Shown here: one piece after another, positions 41,272 through 50,806 of the stretch | Position numbering within the stretch: the first letter of the stretch is position 1 | How the letters are laid out: each line of letters begins with the position of its first letter | Origin: Olleya sp. YS | Lineage (GTDB): Bacteria > Bacteroidota > Bacteroidia > Flavobacteriales > Flavobacteriaceae | Length of the DNA: 64,000 nt | Assembly (NCBI RefSeq): GCF_029760915.1 | Contig: NZ_CP121685.1 | Coordinates: 2,939,001 to 3,003,000 of the forward strand | Direction: 5' to 3' | Notes under the pieces: model-generated | The model's input: only the letters and a program-made list of their open reading frames with translations | Databases searched by the model: none | What the model was told of the DNA's origin: nothing | Translations under genes and position numbers: made by a program

Positions 41272-43488
41272 TTAATCCTTTATAACTTTTATTATTTTTG
41301 AAATATTATTAATGGTAACATTAACAAAATATACTCCAGATTGCAAGTTGGACATATTAATAATACTCATTAAAGTATGAGGAGAGTCTTTATAAACCTC
41401 TTGTCCAATGACATTAAAAATAGTAATATTAGAAATTTTAAGTTTTGATTTTATAGTAAAACTATTATAAACTGGATTAGGATAGTATGAAAACAGTGTG
41501 TTTAAATTAAATGTTTCTGTTGAAAGTGATGATGCTGCAGCTGCTGCAGAAATTTGAAACGTTCCGTCTTGTGGACCTAATATTTTAGAATTTGCTGCTC
41601 CATATTCATTTACTCTTAAATACAATACTTGACCAGGCGAAACATCTATACCTTCTGTAAGTGTTACCTGAGAAAAATTTCCAATACCTAAATCGTCATC
41701 ACATGCTATTTCTGTTCCGCTACAATCTGAATATATTGATAAAACCGTATCTGTTAATGGTGATGTACCTGAAGGGTCTGGTTGAGTCGCTATAATATAA
41801 TCTTCTCCTGCAATCAAGTCTGCAGGCACTGTTACTGCAAACCAAGTATCTCTACCACTTCCGTTAGAACCACAAGTGGCAATTATTCCAGAAGCTGTAT
41901 TACTTATTGTTGTACCTGTTACCCAAACTTCTTGTCCTAAAATAGAGGATATTACTATCTCTGCAGTATTACAGTTATCATTAGAAGGTACACAATTATA
42001 TAATAATGTTTCACTATTGCTAAAACAAGATGAATCGTCACCATTTATAGCATTTACATTAACAGATAGTCCAGATTGATAAGGTCCAAAAGTGACCATT
42101 CCGATACTATTCACAGATTGCGGTGCACTTCCTTGGTTGTCAGTAATATCAATAGTGCTGGCTGAACCCATATCTATAACATCAGCTACTACACTAAATT
42201 CGTTATTTATGCAATCATCAACGATACTATAAGTTACAGTAGGGTTTATACAACTGTCTTCAGAGATATCTAATGTATATGTAGTTGTTTGAGGTTGAGG
42301 AAAAGTAGAAATCACAATGTAATATGTTATTCCTATAGAAACCAATAAATCAATTTCTCTTGCATCTGAGTTAGGATTAGCAATTCCAGCAATACAATTT
42401 ACACCTATATCATTACAACTTGTATACACGAATAGTCCTGAAAAAGGTGCTGCAGGATTTAAATTAATGCTTATTTGGGTATCTGAAGTCGCAGTGTAAG
42501 CATACACAACATCATCTCCATCTAAATAATTATCAGTTGTTCCGCAATTAGTATTACCTGGAGAATTAGAATAATCGTCTCCATAGCCATTAGTGCTATT
42601 ATTATCGTTAAAAGGTAAAGAATTAATAACTAAAGGATTTGAGCATAATGCGCCTATTGGTGGTCCAATAGTCGTAAAATCCCAATAGCTACAAGTCGTG
42701 TTTTCTGATGGTCCATTTTTAGGGACTACTCTCCAATACACAGTTTCATTAAAGCCAATATTAGTTAAGTCAAAAGTAGTAACCGTTGTATTACCTCTTA
42801 ATGTTTGATCAGAATAATTGGATAAAACACCTGAATATACATCATAGCTAGTTATTGAAGCTCCAGAGCTAGAATTTGACCAATTTAGAGTCACGATTCC
42901 AGCAGTTACATTAGTGTCATTATTATTTGGAGAAGGGTTAATAACACAATCTGGTGCTATCGGTAAAGTATACTCTGACAAGCAAAATGATAATGGATTG
43001 ACCATAGATGTTCCAAAATCGTAAACTTGTATAATTAAATCTTGACCAATGGTCCATCCACTTAAAATATAATCTACAGAAGCAAACGTATCAATACAAG
43101 TAATTTCATTTCCAGAAGATGCATCTCTAATAATAATTCCAGGATTACCAGCTCCATCATTCCAAATTAAAGCATCTGAAGTTGCTGTCCAAGAAAAGAA
43201 AATATCTAACCCTGTATTTGTTCCATCACAACCTCCATCTAAACCACTATCAGTAAAACCAGTTGAAAAGTCATAAGAAAACGTGTATGCATTTGTATTA
43301 CATACTGTATTTTCTGGAGAAGGCGTAATTGGAAGCGGATTAGAAATGAAATCTCCATTCATAAAATCTGAAGACTTTTTTTCAAAATGTTTTAAAGTTA
43401 AAGTTGTTGTTTTAACAACTTCTAATTTGGCAAAGCCATAAAACCCGAAGATGACAACTAATAAGGCTAGTAATGCATATTTTTTCAT
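41272..43488 (-). CDS. Secreted T9SS adhesin-like protein
   Basis: The 738-residue protein has a signal or anchor stretch (ALLALLVVIFGFYGFA, residues 4-19). A module of about 130 residues at 50-185 (PLPITPSPENTVCNTNAYTF, then FFSWTATSDALIWNDGAG) is shared with the next gene upstream. A fibronectin-III-like domain follows at about 190-275 (VTAGIVTLNWSNSSSGASIT), then Cys-containing beta modules. The C terminus (YYPNPVYNSFTIKSKLKISN onward) is a type IX secretion sorting domain. It is probably attached to or released from the cell surface for adhesion. No catalytic site is seen. Confidence 0.82.
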   Translation of the reverse strand: MKKYALLALLVVIFGFYGFAKLEVVKTTTLTLKHFEKKSSDFMNGDFISNPLPITPSPENTVCNTNAYTFSYDFSTGFTDSGLDGGCDGTNTGLDIFFSWTATSDALIWNDGAGNPGIIIRDASSGNEITCIDTFASVDYILSGWTIGQDLIIQVYDFGTSMVNPLSFCLSEYTLPIAPDCVINPSPNNNDTNVTAGIVTLNWSNSSSGASITSYDVYSGVLSNYSDQTLRGNTTVTTFDLTNIGFNETVYWRVVPKNGPSENTTCSYWDFTTIGPPIGALCSNPLVINSLPFNDNNSTNGYGDDYSNSPGNTNCGTTDNYLDGDDVVYAYTATSDTQISINLNPAAPFSGLFVYTSCNDIGVNCIAGIANPNSDAREIDLLVSIGITYYIVISTFPQPQTTTYTLDISEDSCINPTVTYSIVDDCINNEFSVVADVIDMGSASTIDITDNQGSAPQSVNSIGMVTFGPYQSGLSVNVNAINGDDSSCFSNSETLLYNCVPSNDNCNTAEIVISSILGQEVWVTGTTISNTASGIIATCGSNGSGRDTWFAVTVPADLIAGEDYIIATQPDPSGTSPLTDTVLSIYSDCSGTEIACDDDLGIGNFSQVTLTEGIDVSPGQVLYLRVNEYGAANSKILGPQDGTFQISAAAAASSLSTETFNLNTLFSYYPNPVYNSFTIKSKLKISNITIFNVIGQEVYKDSPHTLMSIINMSNLQSGVYFVNVTINNISKIIKVIKD

Positions 43489-43610
43489 CTTTTAATTAGT
43501 TAAGAAGATATCGTTAAACAATATACATAATATTACATTACAAACAACTAACTAAAAACTAAACCTCAAGACTATATTCTCAATTTAAGATTAGAACACT
43601 CAAAAATAAA

Positions 43611-43638
43611 AAAGCCACCTTTTACAAGGTGGCTTTTA
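43611..43638 (-). terminator. Intrinsic terminator after the large T9SS adhesin gene
   Basis: The 11-bp stem AAAGCCACCTT/AAGGTGGCTTT with a TTAC loop is followed on the minus strand by a short T-rich stretch. It lies 22 bp beyond the stop at 43660. Confidence 0.85.
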
Positions 43639-43659
43639 AAATTTATAAAAAGTCTAAGA

Positions 43660-46600
43660 TTATTTCTTAATTACTTTTATAGTTTCTGTTACATTCTCAA
43701 TAGTTACTTTAACAAAGTAAGCTCCTGATTGTAAGTTAGACATGTCTACAGTATTATTAACACTATTAGGTGCATTTCTGTAAACCTCTTGACCTAACAT
43801 ATTGTAAACTGATACATTATTAATCTCCTTTTGAGCTTTTAATGTTAAATTATCATTTACTGGGTTAGGATAGTAAGAGAATAAAGATTCTGTGTTAAAT
43901 TCGTTAGTTCCTAACGACGATTCAGCTACTAATAAAGTAAATGAACCTGGAGCTAAAGCTCTAGCAGTACCATCGTCACTAACTCTTACATAATATGTCG
44001 TACCATCAGTTAAACCACTAACAACAGATGTGTTACATGCACCAACTTGAGTACCAGCACAATCGCTATACACTCCGTATTGAGCTGCAGTAGTTGTAAT
44101 AGTTACTTCTCCTGTAGACGTCGCTACAAAAGAATACCATAAATCTGCAATAGCACCTGTAAAGCAATCTCCAGCAACCATAGAATCTGTTCCTCCAGTA
44201 TTATCTGCTGTAATTTCAGTTCCTAAAGTTAAAGCTTCTGCAGTTGCACACTCGTCGTTTGCAGGAGGTGAAATATCAACTGATAAACAGAAAGTTCCTT
44301 CCGCTCCATTATATCCAGATACTTGAATATAATATGTACCAGCAGTCACAGCTTGATTAGTAATCAATGAGTTCCATGAAGAACCATTTGACAGTATCAC
44401 AACTCCTTCGTCTTGACTACAAGCTACTTGGGTCAAAGCACCTGATGTACCAGAGAAAATAGCAATTTGAGTATCCACTAATGTGCCACCTAAGTAATCT
44501 GTAGATACATCTACATTAGAATCAGAAGCAACTGTAAACGTATACCAAACATCTGATCCTGCACCACCAACATAACATGTTCCGGCTCCTTCACCAGAAT
44601 CTGTAGCGCCTTCATTTGTTCCATTGTTGGTAGTTCCGTCACAAATCATTTCTCCAATTGTAATAGCTGTAGCATTTGCTATGTCATCATTGTCTGGAGG
44701 ACATACAGATTGAGTTAAGGTTCCGCTTGTAAATGTACAGTTAGAATCATTATCATCTGCTACTGTTATTACCACATCTGTAGCGTTTGCGTATGGTCCA
44801 AATTGAAATGTTCCTACTGCTGTTACATTAAATGTTGTAGCATCTTGATCGTTAGATACTGTTAAAGCTGTTGCTGTACCTAAATCGGTAATCTCTACGT
44901 CTATTAAGAAACCTCCACTGTTGTCACAATCATTAACAATAGTGTAAGTAGCGGTTGCAGGAGTACATGTCGGTTCTGAAGCACAAATAGTAAAATCACC
45001 AGGTGTTTCAAAACCATCATTCCAAACCATTAAATAATATGTTGTTCCAGCTGTTAAACCAGTAATTTCTGCTCCATTTAGCGGATCAGAACAATATAAT
45101 TGAGTTGTTCCAGCACAATCGTCAAAAATTGCGTATTCTAATGGGTTACCAGTACCTAAAGTTACCGTAAAGTCTACATTTCCAGATGATGGTGCAACAA
45201 AGCTATACCACACGTCCCATTCTGTACCTGTATCACAAGTTGGATTAATGGTAGACTCCGTAGAAGATACTAACGTACCAGAAGTTGTTAATGTACAAGT
45301 ACCATCTGTATTTACTGAAAGCATTTCTGCATCATCACAATTGTCATTTGCAGGTGGTGGTGGTGGTGTACCAATACAAATATCAAATATTGAAGTTTGT
45401 CCAGCTGTTCCTGTCCAAGAATAGACTTGTACGAAGTAAGTGTTACCAATAGTTAAACCAGATGTCGTACTTGTATTTGGATCAGAACATGTTAAAGCTG
45501 CTGCTAAAGACCCACATCCAGGATCTGCATCATAAACTGCATGATATAAATCTGTAGTACCACCAGTAATATTAATTAATGAAACTTGATGTGTTTCATT
45601 CGTCGCAACAAAACTATACCAAACATCATCGTCTTCTGTTCCTCCACAGTTATCAACACCAGAGTTCGTTGCTCCTACTATTGTACCATTTGTTACCTCA
45701 GCACATGTTAAATCTTCGTTGACTGTTAAAGCAACTGCTGCTGAACAATCATCGTTTTCTGGTGCATCAGGTAATGTAAATTCTGCTAGACAGAAAGATA
45801 CTGGATTTGTACCAGTTGTACCAAAATCATAAACTTGTATAATTAAATCATCTCCAATGGTCCAACCACTTAATTGAGCATCTGTAGCTGCAAAGGTACC
45901 TAAACATATTATTTGTGTTCCAGTCGCGTCATAAACTGCAACTCCTGGGTTTGAAGCACCATCATTCCAGATTAAAGCGTCACTTGTTGCTGTCCATGAA
46001 AAGAACATATCAAAAGTAGATGTTGTACCACAAGTACTACTTGTACCACTATCTGAAACTCCGGTTGAATAGTCATAAGAAAAAGTATATGCTGACGTAT
46101 CGCAAGTACTTCCTTCGGCAGAAGGTGTAATTGGTAATGGGTCATTAAAAGTATCACCTTGAACTGGATCAAAAGTAACAAAACTTTGTTCAACACATCC
46201 AGTAGCAGAACCATTTGCATTGTATGGTGTAATAGTAGCATAATAAGTTGTTGCAGGTGATAATGCACCTAAATTATATGCTAAAACATTTCCTACATCA
46301 ACGTTGTCTAAGATATCAGTACCACCAGTAGTTGAACCTACTGTTAGTATGTATCCACCTGCTGATCCTGTAGCACCACTCCAAGATATGTCACCATTTA
46401 CAGGCACATCAGTAGTTTGTGTTAAAGTAGCGTCACAGTTTGGTGGAGTAGCAGCTGTTAAACCACCAAAGATTGCATTTGCAAAATATAAACCTCTAGA
46501 TGTAGCAGTTGGTGGAGCTGCTGGATCAGGGTTTGTACTATCATTTCTGTACCAAATACTTCTATTCACTGCAGAATCTGTTTTGTTCCAAGCAATTGAG

Positions 46601-47043
46601 CAATCCCAACCAGGTTGGTTTTCATCTACAGCAACTATTAAATTATCCACGTTATTATATGCAAATGGAGTATCAAAAATAATTTCCATCCAGTTACCGT
46701 TAGCAGGATAAGTTACATTTCCAGTATAAACTTGAGTTAAGTTTGCATTAGCTTCCCAATCTGTAGTAGAAGCAAATTCAGTTTTAGTTGAATGTCCTAG
46801 ATATACTGTCCAGTCAAAACTTTCATTGTTTGTTGCAGGAGCCGAAGCCATATAAAAAGAAATAGAAGTTATATTTCCTGCTGAATTAATCTCACTCTGA
46901 TAATATACTTGTTGAGCATAAGTATATCCATAACAACTAACGATTGGAACGTTAGTAGTAGTTGTAGTTCCAGTTCCTACTTGTACTTGCGCAAAAGCAA
47001 AAGCTGTAAACAACATAAAAATTAATAAAGTAATTTTTTTCAT
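43660..47043 (-). CDS. Large multi-domain T9SS adhesin
   Basis: The 1127-residue protein has a signal peptide (MKKITLLIFMLFTAFAFAQ) and an N-terminal beta domain (30-200). A fibronectin-III-like part follows at about 205-290, then the same 130-residue module as in the neighbouring gene (PLPITPSAEGSTCDTSAYTF). After this come about four related Cys-rich modules that each open ND(D/N/E)xC or similar (NDDCSAAVAL, NDNCDDAEML, NDECATAEAL). The C terminus (YYPNPVNDNLTLKAQKEINN onward) is a T9SS sorting domain. The ligand is unknown; repetition with two-Cys modules suggests a stalk-like cell-surface adhesin. Confidence 0.85.
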   Translation of the reverse strand: MKKITLLIFMLFTAFAFAQVQVGTGTTTTTNVPIVSCYGYTYAQQVYYQSEINSAGNITSISFYMASAPATNNESFDWTVYLGHSTKTEFASTTDWEANANLTQVYTGNVTYPANGNWMEIIFDTPFAYNNVDNLIVAVDENQPGWDCSIAWNKTDSAVNRSIWYRNDSTNPDPAAPPTATSRGLYFANAIFGGLTAATPPNCDATLTQTTDVPVNGDISWSGATGSAGGYILTVGSTTGGTDILDNVDVGNVLAYNLGALSPATTYYATITPYNANGSATGCVEQSFVTFDPVQGDTFNDPLPITPSAEGSTCDTSAYTFSYDYSTGVSDSGTSSTCGTTSTFDMFFSWTATSDALIWNDGASNPGVAVYDATGTQIICLGTFAATDAQLSGWTIGDDLIIQVYDFGTTGTNPVSFCLAEFTLPDAPENDDCSAAVALTVNEDLTCAEVTNGTIVGATNSGVDNCGGTEDDDVWYSFVATNETHQVSLINITGGTTDLYHAVYDADPGCGSLAAALTCSDPNTSTTSGLTIGNTYFVQVYSWTGTAGQTSIFDICIGTPPPPPANDNCDDAEMLSVNTDGTCTLTTSGTLVSSTESTINPTCDTGTEWDVWYSFVAPSSGNVDFTVTLGTGNPLEYAIFDDCAGTTQLYCSDPLNGAEITGLTAGTTYYLMVWNDGFETPGDFTICASEPTCTPATATYTIVNDCDNSGGFLIDVEITDLGTATALTVSNDQDATTFNVTAVGTFQFGPYANATDVVITVADDNDSNCTFTSGTLTQSVCPPDNDDIANATAITIGEMICDGTTNNGTNEGATDSGEGAGTCYVGGAGSDVWYTFTVASDSNVDVSTDYLGGTLVDTQIAIFSGTSGALTQVACSQDEGVVILSNGSSWNSLITNQAVTAGTYYIQVSGYNGAEGTFCLSVDISPPANDECATAEALTLGTEITADNTGGTDSMVAGDCFTGAIADLWYSFVATSTGEVTITTTAAQYGVYSDCAGTQVGACNTSVVSGLTDGTTYYVRVSDDGTARALAPGSFTLLVAESSLGTNEFNTESLFSYYPNPVNDNLTLKAQKEINNVSVYNMLGQEVYRNAPNSVNNTVDMSNLQSGAYFVKVTIENVTETIKVIKK

Positions 47044-47251
47044 ATTAAATTTAGTATTAGTTAATAATTAATTAATCATCCTCTAAAAATATTGATTAAT
47101 TCCTAACTACAAAGTCTAACTATTACCAAATCGATAAAGCACAAATAAAAAGGTTTAAGTGTTAATTAATTTAACAAAAAAACACAACTATTTGAGTGTA
47201 AGATTTTTCTACAATACAAAACATAATCTATTGATTAAATATGGCAAAAAA

Positions 47252-47278
47252 AAAGCCTTACGAATATCGTAAGGCTTT
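47252..47278 (-). terminator. Intrinsic terminator after fabI
   Basis: A perfect 12-bp stem AAAGCCTTACGA/TCGTAAGGCTTT with a 3-nt loop lies 22 bp beyond the fabI stop. The minus-strand side ends in eight or more T residues. The rest of 47044-47251 is AT-rich, and I see no gene in it. Confidence 0.88.
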
Positions 47279-47299
47279 CAGGTATTTGTTACTAAATTG

Positions 47300-48124
47300 T
47301 TATTTACTTTCTGACTCTACAAAAGCATCCATCACTGCATCACTAACTCCCATGTTACTAAAGCCTCCATCATTGTATAAATTTTGTAGTGTAACCCGTT
47401 TAGTTAAATCGCTAAACAAAGATACTGTGTAGTTAGCACAATCCATAGCTGTAGCATTTCCTAAAGGCGACATTTTTTCAGCGTAAGCGATAAATCCATC
47501 AAATCCTTTTACTCCACTTCCTGCAGTAGTAGGTGTTGGAGATTGAGATATGGTATTAACACGTACTTTTTTATCTCTTCCAAAGAAATATCCAAAACTA
47601 CGTGCAATGCTTTCTAAGTAGGCTTTATTATCTGCCATATCATTATAATCAGGAAATACACGTTGTGCTGCCATATAGGTTAATGCAACGATACTTCCCC
47701 ATTCATTCATTGCATCATGCTTATATAATGTTTGCATTGTTTTATGAAAAGACATTGCAGACACATCGGTTCCTTTTTGAGTCCAGTCATAATTTTGGTC
47801 TGTGTAATGTTTTCCTTTTCTAACATTAATAGACATACCAATAGAATGTAATACAAAATCTAGTTTACCGCCTAATAACTCCACTGATTTTGTTACTAAG
47901 TTCTCTAAATCTTCTAAAGAAGTTGCATCTGCTGGAATTATGTGTGATCCTGTTTTTGAGGCTAAAGCATCTATTTGACCCATACGCATGGCTACAGGAG
48001 CATTGGTTAGCACAAAAGTTCCTCCTTCTTCATGTACACGTTCTGCGGTTTTCCATGCTATTGAGTTTTCGTCTAATGCGCCAAATATGATTCCTCGTTT
48101 TCCTTTTAGTAAGTTGTATGACAT
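47300..48124 (-). CDS. fabI: Enoyl-[acyl-carrier-protein] reductase (NADH)
   Basis: The enzyme carries out the last step of each fatty-acid elongation cycle. The 274-residue SDR-type protein has the FabI dinucleotide pattern (GIIFGALDENSIAWKTAERV) and the catalytic Tyr-x6-Lys region (PDYNDMADNKAYLESIARSF). VNTISQSPTPT stands where other FabI proteins read VNAISAGPI. The latter difference in the substrate-loop region could affect inhibitor fit, which is inference. It has its own terminator. A candidate promoter is at 48168. Confidence 0.92.
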   Translation of the reverse strand: MSYNLLKGKRGIIFGALDENSIAWKTAERVHEEGGTFVLTNAPVAMRMGQIDALASKTGSHIIPADATSLEDLENLVTKSVELLGGKLDFVLHSIGMSINVRKGKHYTDQNYDWTQKGTDVSAMSFHKTMQTLYKHDAMNEWGSIVALTYMAAQRVFPDYNDMADNKAYLESIARSFGYFFGRDKKVRVNTISQSPTPTTAGSGVKGFDGFIAYAEKMSPLGNATAMDCANYTVSLFSDLTKRVTLQNLYNDGGFSNMGVSDAVMDAFVESESK

Positions 48125-48167
48125 AATGTATAAGTTGTTTGTCCGTTTAGTTTATTTAATTATAGTT

Positions 48168-48175
48168 CAAAGATA
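48168..48175 (-). promoter_or_regulatory. Candidate -7 element TATCTTTG of fabI
   Basis: On the minus strand TATCTTTG fits TAnnTTTG 43 bp before the fabI ATG. It is identical to the SRP RNA -7 element. A TTTTG upstream is too close to be the -33 box. Confidence 0.4.
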
Positions 48176-48200
48176 GTATTAAATTCAAAATAAATTGATG

Positions 48201-48228
48201 AGATACCTGCTTTCGTAGGAATGACAAG
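48201..48228. repeat. Small palindrome CCTGCTTTCGTAGGAATGACAA at the recN stop
   Basis: CCTGC..GTAGG can form a short hairpin immediately before the recN stop codon (TCA at 48229). A related element is CCTATGCAGGAA near 29975. Confidence 0.4.
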
Positions 48229-49881
48229 TCAATTCAGTAATTGTTTAGCATGTGCTATTGCAGAATCTGACAATTGAGCACCTCCAAGCATTTGTGCTAG
48301 TTCTACAACACGCTGGTCATAATTTAATTTAACTAAATTAGTAGTTGTAACTTCATTTACATCTTCTTTATAAACTTTAAAATGCGTATTACCTTTAGCA
48401 GCAATTTGTGGTAAATGTGTGATACTAAACACTTGCATTTTAGTACTCATTTGCGACATGATACTTGCCATTTTATTAGAAATCTCGCCTGAGACACCAG
48501 TATCAATTTCGTCAAACATAATACTTGGTAATTTGACATATTTTGAAAGAATAAATTTTATGGCTAACATAATTCTAGATAATTCTCCGCCTGAAGCAGC
48601 TTTTTTAAGCTGATTAAATTGTCCACCTTTATTTGCTGAAAATAAGAAATTTAAATTATCTTTTCCATTATACAGAAACTCTTTTGCAACATTTAAACTA
48701 ATATCAAATTGTGCATTTGGCATACCTAGTTGACTCAAAATAGTTTCTAATTGCTTTTTTAATTCTGGTATAGCTTTATTTCGTTTTTCAGTAATGTTTT
48801 TTGCTTCTTTATTTAAAAGGTGCTTAACAGAATTAATCTCTTGCTCTTTTTCTAAAATATCTTCGTCTACACTTTCTGTTGCTTCAACTTTTTTAGATAG
48901 CTTTTCTTTTATTTCTAATAATTCGTCTACAGAATTTACCAAATGCTTCTGCATCAAGTTATTTAACGTAGACAATTTGGTATTTACTTCTTCTAACCTG
49001 TTTGGATCTGCATCTAAAGCTTCTTGAAAACGCTCTATATCCACCAAAACATCATCCAATTCTATTAAACTACTGGCAACTCGGTCTAAGATAGGTTGAT
49101 AATTAGCAGAAATAGTGGTTAATTTTTGTAGTGCTATTTTAATTGTTCTTAAGTTAGTTAATACGCCTATTTGCTCTTCACTTAACAAAACGTTGGTTTC
49201 TTCTAACTTTTGCTGAATAGCTTCTACATTATTTAAAACTTCATACTCTTCTTCTAAGCTTTGGAGTTCGCCTGTTCTTAAGTTAGCAGCTGTTAATTCA
49301 CTTAATAAAAATGAATTATAGTCATGTTCTTTAATAGCCTCTGCTTGAAACTGTTTTAATTCTTTTAGCTGTTTTTGTAGCGCTTTATACTGTTTTAAAT
49401 GAAGTGAGTACGTCTCTAAATTAACTTCAGTATTAGCTAATGCGTCAATAACTTGAAATTGAAATGCATCATCAACTAACTGTAATGTTTCGTGTTGCGA
49501 GTGGATATCTATAAGATGCGCTCCTAATAACTGTAGACTAGATAAATTTACAGGAGAATCGTTAACAAAAGCTCTAGATTTACCAGATGGTAAAATCTCG
49601 CGTCTAATGATGGTTAGTGACTCATAGTCTAAATCTTCAGACTTAAATAACGGTTGTAATTTATATTTAGAAACATCAAAAGTCGCTTCAATAATACATT
49701 TAGTTTCTGGATCTCGTAAACTTGATAAGTCTGCACGTTTTCCTAATATTAAAGATAAACCGCCTAAAAGTATTGACTTACCTGCTCCAGTTTCTCCAGT
49801 AATAATGGTAAAACCATCATTAAAGCTAACCTGAAGCTGATCTATTAACGCGTAGTTTTTTATGGTTAGTCCAGTAAGCAT
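48229..49881 (-). CDS. recN: DNA repair protein RecN
   Basis: RecN is an SMC-like ATPase that holds DNA ends during double-strand-break repair. The 550-residue protein has an N-terminal Walker A GETGAGKS at 29-36, a coiled-coil middle (about 155-370), and a C-terminal head. The head has AASGGELSRIMLAIKFIL (signature motif) and PSIMFDEIDTGVSG (Walker B). It follows porD by 37 bp on the same strand, a neighbour order common in Flavobacteriia. Confidence 0.95.
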   Translation of the reverse strand: MLTGLTIKNYALIDQLQVSFNDGFTIITGETGAGKSILLGGLSLILGKRADLSSLRDPETKCIIEATFDVSKYKLQPLFKSEDLDYESLTIIRREILPSGKSRAFVNDSPVNLSSLQLLGAHLIDIHSQHETLQLVDDAFQFQVIDALANTEVNLETYSLHLKQYKALQKQLKELKQFQAEAIKEHDYNSFLLSELTAANLRTGELQSLEEEYEVLNNVEAIQQKLEETNVLLSEEQIGVLTNLRTIKIALQKLTTISANYQPILDRVASSLIELDDVLVDIERFQEALDADPNRLEEVNTKLSTLNNLMQKHLVNSVDELLEIKEKLSKKVEATESVDEDILEKEQEINSVKHLLNKEAKNITEKRNKAIPELKKQLETILSQLGMPNAQFDISLNVAKEFLYNGKDNLNFLFSANKGGQFNQLKKAASGGELSRIMLAIKFILSKYVKLPSIMFDEIDTGVSGEISNKMASIMSQMSTKMQVFSITHLPQIAAKGNTHFKVYKEDVNEVTTTNLVKLNYDQRVVELAQMLGGAQLSDSAIAHAKQLLN

Positions 49882-49918
49882 TAGTTTGATTAGTTAGTGA
49901 GTCACTAAAAAAATAGTT

Positions 49919-50806
49919 CTAAAATTTAATGTTTCTCCATTTAGAAGAATGCATTGGTGCTACTTTATTTAAAGTGTCTACCAATTCTGCAATATCTACA
50001 CTTGGTCCATCAGAAAATATTTGTTCAATCTCTTCTGCTTTAGCATCGAAAAATACACGTAACAAGTAAGAGTTTGGACGTCTTCTATTCATATCTTTAA
50101 AATATCCTAGTGCAATAGCAATTTCGTTTTTGGCATCTTTCTGGTTATCGCTCATAATATCTAGACCACGTCTGTGATAATTGTACATTACAGATCTAAA
50201 CTCTTTAAAAGTTGGCGATAATAAATTATCTATTAAAGCAAATCTGCTTTGTAAACCATCTTCTAATTTCCATCCAGAATAATTTTCTTGTTGTGAGAAG
50301 TTGACAATGTTCTGTGCTTGCCTAAAATAATCATCTCCTCCTTCTTTTTCAAAAGATTCTGCATCCATGCCTAATATCATGTGTATATGAAATGCTAATA
50401 CTGAGATTAAGTTTGATGCATATTGTGTAGGATTGTAAATCAATTGCTGAAACTCGACATAATCAAAAGTAAAATCCTTATCGTTTACATTATAAACAGG
50501 CGTTGTGTAGCTTGCACCAAATACAGGTCTAGACGACTGTACTTGCAATGTGGCTTTATAACTATTACCAGAATATTCACTTATATTAATTACAAAATTA
50601 CAATCTATACGCTCTTGTGGTTTAACTGTTTTGTTAGTCCATTTAGTACTAGAAATAAATTCTTTTAATTGTTTTTCTAAGGTTTTAAATTGCTGTAAAT
50701 TTTCATCACCAGTTTGTTGTGCATTAACGACTACAGTAGCATTTAACTCCTGTGCTTGTAAAGACACAGATAAACAAAATAAAAAAAGTATTAATAGATT
50801 ACGCAT
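49919..50806 (-). CDS. porD: PorD-like protein (DUF4835), T9SS-associated
   Basis: The 295-residue protein has a signal peptide (MRNLLILFLFCLSVSLQAQ). The DUF4835 features are ELNATVVVNAQQTGDENLQQFK at the start, the central GMDAESFEKEGGDDYFRQAQ and the end VAPMHSSKWRNIKF. In Bacteroidetes the family is linked to type IX secretion and gliding. Three T9SS cargo genes are in this window, so the system is present in the genome. It overlaps coaBC by eight bases, so it belongs to the coaBC operon. Confidence 0.9.
   Translation of the reverse strand: MRNLLILFLFCLSVSLQAQELNATVVVNAQQTGDENLQQFKTLEKQLKEFISSTKWTNKTVKPQERIDCNFVINISEYSGNSYKATLQVQSSRPVFGASYTTPVYNVNDKDFTFDYVEFQQLIYNPTQYASNLISVLAFHIHMILGMDAESFEKEGGDDYFRQAQNIVNFSQQENYSGWKLEDGLQSRFALIDNLLSPTFKEFRSVMYNYHRRGLDIMSDNQKDAKNEIAIALGYFKDMNRRRPNSYLLRVFFDAKAEEIEQIFSDGPSVDIAELVDTLNKVAPMHSSKWRNIKF

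Noticed and set aside
43660-47043. Repeated segments as a possible CRISPR or DNA-level tandem repeat
   Set aside because: The similarity is at protein level between diverged modules of 120-140 residues, with no short identical direct repeats or spacers.
47300-48124. The several plus-strand frames across fabI as possible genes
   Set aside because: All are antisense to a complete, recognised enoyl-ACP reductase and show no domains.
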